Assembly: GCA_027533185.1 (NCBI GenBank)
Contig: JAPZTS010000046.1
Span: 1-15,859, forward strand
Length of the DNA: 15,859 nucleotides
Source: Leptospira sp.
GTDB taxonomy: Bacteria > Spirochaetota > Leptospiria > Leptospirales > Leptospiraceae
Reading direction: 5' to 3'
Under the pieces are notes generated by a model. The model was not told where the DNA came from and searched no databases. It saw only the letters and a list, made by a program, of their open reading frames with translations. How positions within the stretch are numbered: position 1 is the first letter of the stretch; every line of letters starts with the position of its first letter. A program made the position numbers and the translations under genes. Shown piece after piece: positions 6,731 through 12,274 of this stretch.

Positions 6731-6817
6731 GAAAAAAGGTGCCTCACCCTTGCGCCAACAAGGATGAGGGCATCAGACAGGGATCCTGAGGGAAAACCTT
6801 GATGCGTCTTTTGATTA
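6731..6817 (-). ncRNA. Candidate ~85-nt small RNA, opposite to the DUF3892 leader
   Basis: A minus-strand promoter (6852-6824) predicts a start near 6817, and a strong intrinsic terminator ends at ~6732, giving an ~85-base RNA without a useful ORF. The 5' half can fold through GCATCA...TGATGC (6803-6798 region with 6774-6769), and the 3' end is the terminator stem. It matches no family I know. Its promoter lies inside the leader of the DUF3892 gene and points away from it, so the two units would interfere or share a regulator. Confidence 0.4.
6732..6772 (-). terminator. Intrinsic terminator on the minus strand
   Basis: On the minus strand TGCCCTCATCCTTG (6772-6759) pairs with CAAGGGTGAGGCA (6752-6740) around the loop TTGGCG, with one bulge and one mismatch, followed by CC and six T (6737-6732). 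No protein gene reads into it from the right, which is why a small RNA is proposed. Confidence 0.65.
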
Positions 6818-6840
6818 ATGAGACATATACATTGTATTTG
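6811..6840 (+). promoter_or_regulatory. Candidate promoter of the DUF3892-like gene
   Basis: TTGATT (6811-6816), 18 bases, then TATTTG (6835-6840) on the plus strand would start the mRNA near 6847, leaving a ~46-base leader that contains the SD-masking hairpin. It overlaps the minus-strand promoter almost completely, so only one could fire at a time. Confidence 0.35.
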
Positions 6841-6852
6841 TCTAAGTGTCAA
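6824..6852 (-). promoter_or_regulatory. Promoter of the candidate small RNA
   Basis: A consensus -35 TTGACA (6852-6847), 17 bases, then TATATG (6829-6824) reads on the minus strand. Spacing is ideal; the -10 matches 4/6. Confidence 0.45.
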
Positions 6853-6860
6853 GGTTTATC

Positions 6861-6884
6861 CCTCCTATTTTTACAATAAGGAGG
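6861..6884 (+). promoter_or_regulatory. Ribosome-binding site masked by a leader hairpin
   Basis: The strong SD AAGGAGG (6878-6884) of the DUF3892 gene, 8 bases before its ATG, can pair with CCTCCT at 6861-6866 to form a six-base-pair stem around an A/T-rich loop. This would hide the SD from the ribosome. A little upstream, GGGAAAACCTTGA (6790-6803) and TCAAGGTTTATCCC (6849-6862) are also complementary and compete for part of the anti-SD, so two alternative folds exist. Temperature, a ligand or an RNA could choose between them; which one is unknown. Confidence 0.5.
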
Positions 6885-6892
6885 ACATAAAT

Positions 6893-7189
6893 ATGTCCAA
6901 TTCAATCAACTACTGGGTTTCAGAGAAAAGGAATGATTCCGCTGGAAGAATTGCTTTCTTAAAGGTGCACGTTGCCAACGACAATTGGTTAAACGACTGG
7001 ACTGTTTGGTCAAGGCAAGACGTCGTAAGCAGTATCAAAAACGGAAAGGTTTTCTGTACCGTTTATGATTCAAATGGCTGGAAGCAAGGTTCAAAAATCA
7101 ATGTTATCAGAGTGAATAACATTGATTATCTTCGAACAGATTCCAACCTGATCGCAAAGGACAACTTGGATAATCTTCCTGATTTCTAG
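6893..7189 (+). CDS. DUF3892-like small protein
   Basis: This 98-residue protein starts at ATG 6893, 8 bases after AAGGAGG. It follows the DUF3892 layout: R-x-x-V/I...I-K-N-G-K (QDVVSSIKNGKVFCTVYDS), a short Gly-containing turn (NGWKQGSKI), then the C-terminal signature YLRT-DSN-IAKDNLDNLP-F. The family is small, widespread and uncharacterised; the closing DNL..LP.F block is the best marker. It is the only plus-strand gene between R2 and R3 and is probably monocistronic, ending at the hairpin 7202-7231. Regulation seems unusually elaborate: masked RBS and an opposing promoter. Confidence 0.75.
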   Translation: MSNSINYWVSEKRNDSAGRIAFLKVHVANDNWLNDWTVWSRQDVVSSIKNGKVFCTVYDSNGWKQGSKINVIRVNNIDYLRTDSNLIAKDNLDNLPDF

Positions 7190-7194
7190 GTGGG

Positions 7195-7231
7195 AAAAAT
7201 TCCCTCTCCTAGATTCGTTTCTGGGGGAGGG
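7195..7231. terminator. Bidirectional intrinsic terminator
   Basis: CCCTCTCC (7202-7209) pairs with the G-rich arm (7223-7231) around ~13 bases. On the minus strand it is followed by GAA and five T (7199-7195), ending the operon whose last stop is at 7267. On the plus strand the tail is moderately U-rich, ending the DUF3892 gene. Confidence 0.6.
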
Positions 7232-7266
7232 TGATTCTTATTTCTAATTCCTTCGAAGACGCAAAA

Positions 7267-8178
7267 TCAAGTCAAAGTTCTATTTAGATGTTTTTTAAAT
7301 TCCTTAATTACATAACTTCGATAGTCCTTCGGTATCAATGAAATATAGTATTTAGTAAATCCAACCCAATACCCTTCGATTGGTAAAATTAGATTCGGAT
7401 TTTTTTTATAAAGCTCTTTTGCTTCCTCTTCATTCACGAGTTCAGGAATGATCAAAATCAATAAAAGAGCTATATATCCAATGCACTCAGAATAGATTTC
7501 ACAATATTCAATGAAAGACTCTTTGTTGACCAGAGGAAAATATTCTGATTGATTTAATCCGCGATTCATCTTCATTGAAGATTCACCTATCGTTCTAAGA
7601 TGAGAGTATTTGCTTAATTTTGAATAAAGTTTCCGTAAATCATCATTTAATTTTTGATGTTTTTCGAAACAGTTTCTTAGATGATAAGTGATACAATCAA
7701 TTATGTTCGTAACATTGAATTTATCTTCAGATTTCAAGAAGTAATCATGAAATTTTTTCTTCCAATCTTTAATCTTTGAAGACTGTTTTGTTCCTTTGTT
7801 ACCAGTCTTCAATAGTAGCCTGTAATCGATTTCCAATTTTGAGACTTTGAGGATCCATTCAAGGCAACTACGTTGGGAAGCTAAACCTTCAGCATAAAAT
7901 CCTTGAAATCCTAAATTTAATGCGCGCTTTAAGATATCGTGGATTTGAGTTAGAATCGTTTGAAGTTCATATTCTCTTGAAGCAAAGGGAAAGGTATAAT
8001 CCAAGTGCTTGTTCATGAACATTAAACAATGGTTAATAAGATCATGCAGACTTGAATTTTCAGTTAAAATTTCGTAGGAAAATTGAATGTTATTACTAGG
8101 ACGAAAATTGTCTCCTTTGACTAGTAAAAAAAGTTCAATTTGATTGGATGGATTTCGAGGATCGAATGATGAATTCAC
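7267..8178 (-). CDS. Unrecognised 303-residue protein, third gene of an unknown operon
   Basis: The start is GTG at 8178 with AGGG a few bases upstream. The protein is largely helical. Visible blocks: SQRSCLEWILKVSKLEIDYR (~101-120), a basic linker (KGTKQSSKIKDWKKKF), RNCFEKH (168-174), LYSKLSKYSHLR (184-195), and one hydrophobic helix (~233-247, YIALLLILIIPELV). The R-x5-H at 168-174 in a helical context and the Y-xx-L-S-xx-x-H block resemble HEPN/DUF5677-like proteins, some of which are RNases of phage-defence and TA systems; this is a suggestion from pattern only. It is preceded by a 175-residue and a 74-residue gene on the same strand (31-bp gap, then 29-bp overlap), all unrecognised, within a defence island. 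Confidence 0.6.
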   Translation of the reverse strand: MNSSFDPRNPSNQIELFLLVKGDNFRPSNNIQFSYEILTENSSLHDLINHCLMFMNKHLDYTFPFASREYELQTILTQIHDILKRALNLGFQGFYAEGLASQRSCLEWILKVSKLEIDYRLLLKTGNKGTKQSSKIKDWKKKFHDYFLKSEDKFNVTNIIDCITYHLRNCFEKHQKLNDDLRKLYSKLSKYSHLRTIGESSMKMNRGLNQSEYFPLVNKESFIEYCEIYSECIGYIALLLILIIPELVNEEEAKELYKKNPNLILPIEGYWVGFTKYYISLIPKDYRSYVIKEFKKHLNRTLT

Positions 8179-8209
8179 AAATCCCTGACCTTCAGATCAA
8201 AGGTTATCT

Positions 8210-8737
8210 TCAAAAGAGATCTGTGTATCGGTAGATTTGAGCCAGAGTATCACCTGAAGTTGTTCTATACTTTAATGTGTAAAAAAGTTCATTCATGAAT
8301 GATGATGCGTTTTCCTTTGATTTATCAAAATCAATTGGAGGACGAGATCCTTCTTTTCGCTCCAAATTGATTCTACCAATTGATAGGTGGAATGCCAGTA
8401 GTTCATTTAATAAGTTTTGAGTTCTAGTTAGTCGTCTAAGTTGTTCTTTCAGTTGCACTGGTCTAATTTTGCAAATCCAATAGGTTAAATATCCAGCTAT
8501 CTTAAATTCATTTATATTTTCAATTTCAGTGCGATGAAATTCTTTAATTCGCCTAACATCACCAAGGTAACGATGGACAATTTCCGAAACTAAAGGTGGA
8601 GATAAGTATGCGAGATTTTTGAACTCTGATTTTAATTTGTGTTCTTCGATTAGCGAAGCCCAAGACTCAAAGATAGCTTCGATACGCTCTTTTGCCTGTT
8701 CTTGTTCTTCAGGATTGAACTTGACCAAATGAATCAC
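8210..8737 (-). CDS. Unrecognised 175-residue helical protein, second gene of the operon
   Basis: The start is GTG at 8737, inside the 3' end of the 74-residue gene (29-bp overlap), without a clear SD, so translation probably depends on coupling. The most conserved-looking block is YLGDVRRIKEFH followed by FKIAGYLTYWICKIRPV (~57-94), then a basic helix (LKEQLRRLTRTQNLLNELL). I recall KxAGYLTYWIxKxxPI-type blocks in uncharacterised bacterial proteins but cannot name the family. No membrane segment or catalytic triad is seen. It ends 31 bp before the 303-residue gene. Confidence 0.6.
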   Translation of the reverse strand: MIHLVKFNPEEQEQAKERIEAIFESWASLIEEHKLKSEFKNLAYLSPPLVSEIVHRYLGDVRRIKEFHRTEIENINEFKIAGYLTYWICKIRPVQLKEQLRRLTRTQNLLNELLAFHLSIGRINLERKEGSRPPIDFDKSKENASSFMNELFYTLKYRTTSGDTLAQIYRYTDLF

Positions 8738-8933
8738 TCAGATAGTTTTCAATCGGGTAATTTTTGACGGAATTTTGAATTTCAGATTTCCAAGCTTCAA
8801 TTTTTGTTTTGGTGGCATGGTTATCGACGGAAGGAGTCACCTCAGTAAAATAACTTTCATCGTTAATCAGCGCGATTGCATCAGCCATTGCTTTTTTTAG
8901 ATTTTCATCCATATCTTGTGTCCGATATCCCAT
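8709..8933 (-). CDS. Small acidic protein, first gene of the unknown operon
   Basis: This 74-residue protein starts at ATG 8933, or at Met8 (8912), giving MDENLKKAMADAIALINDE. TAAAAT (just four bases before ATG 8933) looks like a -10 box, so the mRNA may be leaderless or start at Met8. The composition is acidic and helical. It overlaps the next gene by 29 bp. Position and size fit an antitoxin or small regulatory subunit, but nothing in the sequence proves that. Confidence 0.5.
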   Translation of the reverse strand: MGYRTQDMDENLKKAMADAIALINDESYFTEVTPSVDNHATKTKIEAWKSEIQNSVKNYPIENYLSDSFGQVQS

Positions 8934-9037
8934 CTTTATTTTACTCGAGTCTTCAGGCGATAAAAAAAGGTCTCATTGCTGGTGATCAAATTAAGGGACA
9001 TAATTTTAAGTACAACTTTTTTTTTCTCTTTATCACC

Positions 9038-9165
9038 CCCCCAACTCCCCCCGAAACGCCCTCTGGCTCAAAGACCCATACAACGCTTCCAACTCCCGCA
9101 AACTCTCTTGGTATTTCTCCTTCAACGCCTCCACCTTTTCCACGACCGCCGCAAATTGGTTTTGG
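9038..9165 (-). pseudogene. hsdS C-terminal fragment, unit 1
   Basis: In the hsdS frame this encodes the last ~42 residues of the specificity subunit, the C-terminal helix with FAAVVEKVEALKEKY and the ending AFRGELGG, then a TGA. It has no start, RBS or target-recognition domain and is a fragment. The upstream junction is exactly the same as in unit 2. Confidence 0.8.
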
Positions 9166-9198
9166 CGATACCACGAAGAAAGAAAAAGAAATTTTCAA

Positions 9199-9284
9199 CC
9201 ACAGATAAACGCGGATAAACACAGATAAGAGGTTTGGTTTCTATTCTTTTTCCCATCGGCGTGCATAATAGTGTTCATCTGCGG
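9199..9284. repeat. ACAGAT-phased inverted repeat, decayed copy
   Basis: Left arm 9199-9226 (CCACAGAT, CGCGGAT, CACAGAT at ~10-base phase) faces a partly eroded right arm 9255-9284 (GTGTTCATCTGCGG intact, the rest drifted). Confidence 0.6.
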
Positions 9285-9295
9285 TTAACCCCCCA

Positions 9296-9423
9296 CCCCC
9301 AACTCCCCCCGAAACGCCCTCTGACTCAGACTCCCATACAGCGCTTCCAACTCACCGAGACTCTCTTGGTATTTCTCCTTCAACGCCTCCACCTTTTCCA
9401 CGACCGCCGCAAATTGGTTTTGG
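9296..9423 (-). pseudogene. hsdS C-terminal fragment, unit 2
   Basis: This is the same C-terminal helix as the intact hsdS, ending AFRGELGVGG before TAA that lies in the GGTTAACCGCAGATG motif of the neighbouring hairpin. It is nearly identical to the functional 3' end, so duplication or exchange is recent. Confidence 0.8.
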
Positions 9424-9456
9424 CGATACCACGAAGAAAGAAAAAGAAATATTCAA

Positions 9457-9539
9457 CCACAGATAAACGCGGATAAACACAGATAAGAGGTTAGGATTCA
9501 CAGTCCTGCCCATCTGAGTGCATCTGTGTTCATCTGCGG
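9457..9539. repeat. ACAGAT-phased inverted repeat next to the hsdS stop
   Basis: Left arm 9457-9484 and right arm 9512-9539 are each 28 bases; the right arm's reverse complement matches the left at 21 of 28 positions, with ACAGAT/GCAGAT recurring at ~10-base steps in both. The 27-base loop contains GGATTCACAGTCC. The right arm abuts the hsdS stop TAG (9540-9542), so the terminal codons of hsdS come from this element. I recall similar ACAGAT-phased intergenic repeats in many bacteria, without a known function. Confidence 0.7.
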
Positions 9540-10700
9540 CTAACCTTCTCCCCCCAACTCCCCCCGAAACGCCCTCTGGCTCAAACTCCCATACAACGCT
9601 TCCAACTCACCGAGACTCTCTTGGTATTTCTCCTTCAACGCCTCCACTTTCTCCACAACAGCCGCAAATTGGTTTTGGAGCTCCAGGGGAGGAATACAGA
9701 ATTCATATTGGATCAAGGCTTTGCGGTTTATTTTCGGAATGTTGGCCCTATCCGAATTATTCTCAGCGTGCAAAAGGAAATTTTTAGAAGTCAATACGAA
9801 TCTTAGAAATTGTTTTGAGATGAATTTTTCTTTTGGTTTAATTGGATAAATATCAGCACTGCAAATTCCAACAAACCTGGGTGTAGCAACCTTATTTAAA
9901 TAAGGTCTTATCTTGCTATAAAGCAAATGATCTTGAGAAAATAAGTATTTCCCACTAATTAAATTTTCATTTTTCGCATATTGTAAATTCTTTAAATGTC
10001 CAGTTCCAGATTCAATATTTGCTCCGCCAACATGAAACATATCCGAAAATGGCTTTTCATTGGGATTTACTAATCCTTCTTGAATTTCTATTACATCCCC
10101 TAGCTTCTTCACCTCCCATCCCTTTTCATTCCGCACCGGATCCCCAAACATTTCCAAAAACGTACTCTTCAAATACGCATCTAACAAAGCCAGGCTCTCT
10201 TTGCGTTTGGCGATGAGTGCCTCGGCACTAGACAAAACGTTCGCAATATGGATTTGTTCTGGCAGGGGAGGGATATCTATCTCTAAATTTTTTACAATAT
10301 TCTGATTAATATTCGGTTGAGCTCCTCCAACACGCTTTGACAAAAGGGTGTTCATTTGAGAACGAAGAAAGTATTGAAGAAATAGATTATTACACCTCTT
10401 AGAATCAGGAACTAAATGACAAATTGCTTGATTAGTAGTCGCATCAATTCCGAGTATAGAAGTTTTACCGACAGTTGCTCCATACATGGCGATTAAAACT
10501 GAACCTTTCGGAACAATATTTGCTGCACTTTCTTTTAATGCCGTCTCTGTTATTTTTTCTTCTGATTCAAATAAATATGATTCGTTTAACTCGCCTGATT
10601 TGAACCAAGGAATAGAACCATTTTCATAGTATTCTATTTTACTTCTTGAAGGTGTGCCTCCACTTCCAGTATGGCAGAAATCACTAATTTTCAATCTCAA
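9540..10700 (-). CDS. hsdS: Type I restriction-modification specificity subunit HsdS
   Basis: This 386-residue protein has the normal two-TRD layout: TRD1 ~1-140 (GSGGTPSRSKIEYY, IPWFKSGEL, GSVLIAMYGATVGKT), central helical spacer ~145-186 (PPLPEQIHIANVLSSAEALI, LDAYLKSTFLEMFGD), TRD2 ~195-335 (GWEVKKLGDVIEIQEG, LLYSKIRPYLNKV), and a C-terminal helix ~337-386 (PPLELQNQFAAVVEKVEALK, SLSQRAFRGEL). The TRDs read the two halves of a bipartite target and the helices set their spacing, in complex with HsdM and HsdR. The start is TTG at 10700, overlapping the hsdM stop as TTGA. Its last 128 bp are repeated twice downstream. The target cannot be predicted from sequence alone. Confidence 0.95.
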   Translation of the reverse strand: MRLKISDFCHTGSGGTPSRSKIEYYENGSIPWFKSGELNESYLFESEEKITETALKESAANIVPKGSVLIAMYGATVGKTSILGIDATTNQAICHLVPDSKRCNNLFLQYFLRSQMNTLLSKRVGGAQPNINQNIVKNLEIDIPPLPEQIHIANVLSSAEALIAKRKESLALLDAYLKSTFLEMFGDPVRNEKGWEVKKLGDVIEIQEGLVNPNEKPFSDMFHVGGANIESGTGHLKNLQYAKNENLISGKYLFSQDHLLYSKIRPYLNKVATPRFVGICSADIYPIKPKEKFISKQFLRFVLTSKNFLLHAENNSDRANIPKINRKALIQYEFCIPPLELQNQFAAVVEKVEALKEKYQESLGELEALYGSLSQRAFRGELGGEG

Positions 10701-12274
10701 CGCATCATTCCCGTTAATTCTTCCAGTCCCTTCCCAATTTCCTTCTCCAATCCTTTTAGCTTTTCCAAAATCACCTTCGGCGATTCATAACTCACCTCTT
10801 CAAAGATATCCTCTTTGAATTTGCTCATGGAAAGGTCATAACCCTCATTGACGATTTCTGCTTTAGGAACAAAGAAATACTTCGCTTTGCGGTCATTTGG
10901 TTTTTTGGGGTCGCGGGTTTTGAATTGGGTAAAGATGTCGATAAGGTCTGAGGTTTCGATCTTGGTTCGTTTGTCATCCAGGGTATAACCATCGGAGACC
11001 ATATCATAGAACCATACATTTTCCGTTTCGCCTCCCTTGGTAAAAACAAGGATGGCAGTGCTCACCCCAGCGTAAGGTTTGAAGACCCCGCTTGGCATGG
11101 TGATGACAGCTTTTAGTTCTGACTTGTCGACGAGGATCTTCCTTGCTTCTACAAAGGCCTTGCCACTGCCAAAGAGAACGCCTTGTGGCACGATCACAGC
11201 GGCAGTTCCACCGATCTTGAGCATCCTGTAGATTCGTTCCACAAACAAAAGTTCGGTTTTGGTAGTAGGAAGGGTAAATCCTTCGTTGATATCCCCTTTG
11301 TCGATATTGCCGGTAAACGGGGGATTGGCGAGCACCACATCAAACTGACTGTCCTCATTGTACGACTTACTGAGTGTGTCTTTGTAATCAATATGCGGTT
11401 GGTCAATGCCGTGCATCATCAGGTTCATGAGTCCGAGTCGCACCATGGTGGTATCAATATCAAATCCGTAAAAACTCGATTCTAAAATCGCCTTTGTTTT
11501 TTCATTTAAACCAGAGCTAATCGCCGCTCGTTCAAAGCCGTCTTCGTCAACGAGTGTCGTGTCCGATGCTTTTCCGCTTTTCGATTTTTTGGCAAGGTCA
11601 GTCAAAATGTATTGGTAGGCTCCGAGTAAAAACCCACCCGTTCCGCAAGCGGGGTCGGCAATCCGTTGACCCAGCTTTGGTTGCACGAGTTCCGCCATGA
11701 GTTTGATGATATGCCTTGGAGTGCGAAATTGGCCGTTTTTCCCAGCAGAGGCAATTTCACTGAGAAGCATCTCATACACATCCCCTTGTATGTCTTGGAA
11801 GGCATGTCCGCCAACACTCGCATCCCGTTCGATTTCGTCAAAGATCTGTTCAATGATATGAATGGCTTCCACAAGAAGGGAAGGCTTTGGCATAATAAAA
11901 ACGGCGTTGGACATGGACTTGGTAAAAGGAGAGCCACCATCCAGTTCTTTCAAAAAAGGGAAGACTTTCGTTTGGACATGGAGTAACATCTCTTCGGCGG
12001 GTTTGTGTTTGAAGGTACTCCAACGAAGTTCGGATTTGTTTATGGATTCACTACTTCCAGGAACCTTATACTTGCCATGAAACCGAGACACATAGGTTTC
12101 TCCTGTAAACTCAGCGTCTCGCACGCGTTTGGCGTCGAGATCATCGATGCGTTTCATAAAGATCAGATAGGTAATTTGTTCAATGGCGGTGAGTGGATTG
12201 GAAATCCCTCCACTCCAAAAATTGTTCCATAGTTTGTCGATGAGTGATTTGAGAGTGGAATTAAATGAGACCAT
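10697..12274 (-). CDS. hsdM: Type I restriction-modification DNA methyltransferase HsdM
   Basis: This 525-residue N6-adenine methyltransferase has the HsdM N-terminal helical domain (~1-150, LWNNFWSGGISNPLTAIEQI, YLIFMKRIDDLD), the SAM-binding motif DPACGTGGF at 207-215, and the catalytic NPPF at 317-320 (FDVVLANPPF). It methylates adenine in the sequence chosen by HsdS, protecting host DNA, and is also part of the restriction complex. Length and motifs are complete and it looks functional. It starts at ATG 12274, whose A is shared with the hsdR stop (TAATG), and ends in a 4-bp overlap with hsdS, so the three genes are translationally coupled. Confidence 0.97.
   Translation of the reverse strand: MVSFNSTLKSLIDKLWNNFWSGGISNPLTAIEQITYLIFMKRIDDLDAKRVRDAEFTGETYVSRFHGKYKVPGSSESINKSELRWSTFKHKPAEEMLLHVQTKVFPFLKELDGGSPFTKSMSNAVFIMPKPSLLVEAIHIIEQIFDEIERDASVGGHAFQDIQGDVYEMLLSEIASAGKNGQFRTPRHIIKLMAELVQPKLGQRIADPACGTGGFLLGAYQYILTDLAKKSKSGKASDTTLVDEDGFERAAISSGLNEKTKAILESSFYGFDIDTTMVRLGLMNLMMHGIDQPHIDYKDTLSKSYNEDSQFDVVLANPPFTGNIDKGDINEGFTLPTTKTELLFVERIYRMLKIGGTAAVIVPQGVLFGSGKAFVEARKILVDKSELKAVITMPSGVFKPYAGVSTAILVFTKGGETENVWFYDMVSDGYTLDDKRTKIETSDLIDIFTQFKTRDPKKPNDRKAKYFFVPKAEIVNEGYDLSMSKFKEDIFEEVSYESPKVILEKLKGLEKEIGKGLEELTGMMR

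Larger units (their letters stand above)
9038..9678 (-). repeat. Tandem array: hsdS 3' end plus ACAGAT hairpin, ~2.5 units
   Basis: The 128-bp segment 9551-9678, which is the 3' end of hsdS, recurs at 9296-9423 and 9038-9165, spacing 255 and 258 bp. Unit 2 differs from the hsdS copy at about 7 of 128 positions and from unit 1 at about 9. In units 1 and 2 the hsdS part is joined after CAAAACCAA to a shared ~27-bp purine-rich spacer (CGATACCACGAAGAAAG...) and an ACAGAT-phased hairpin. All three are in the same orientation. The array explains most of the 606-bp gap between 8934 and 9539. Confidence 0.9.

Noticed and set aside
6664..6852. A 62-codon minus-strand ORF
   Set aside because: It spans the candidate promoter and terminator, has no SD and unconvincing composition.
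6731..6892. Retron msr-msd RNA
   Set aside because: Long inverted repeats exist but there is no reverse transcriptase nearby and no recognisable msr start.
8986..9222. Gly/Val-rich ORFs (both strands) in the array, also at 9234-9476 and 9518-9787
   Set aside because: They are out-of-frame readings of the hsdS 3' fragments and G/C-rich ends.
9038..9678. CRISPR array
   Set aside because: The ~255-bp period contains a gene fragment and spacers that are themselves repeated; no short direct repeats and no cas genes.
9038..10700. Phase-variable hsdS inversion system
   Set aside because: All copies are direct, the fragments contain no TRD, and no recombinase or second hsdS is in the window.
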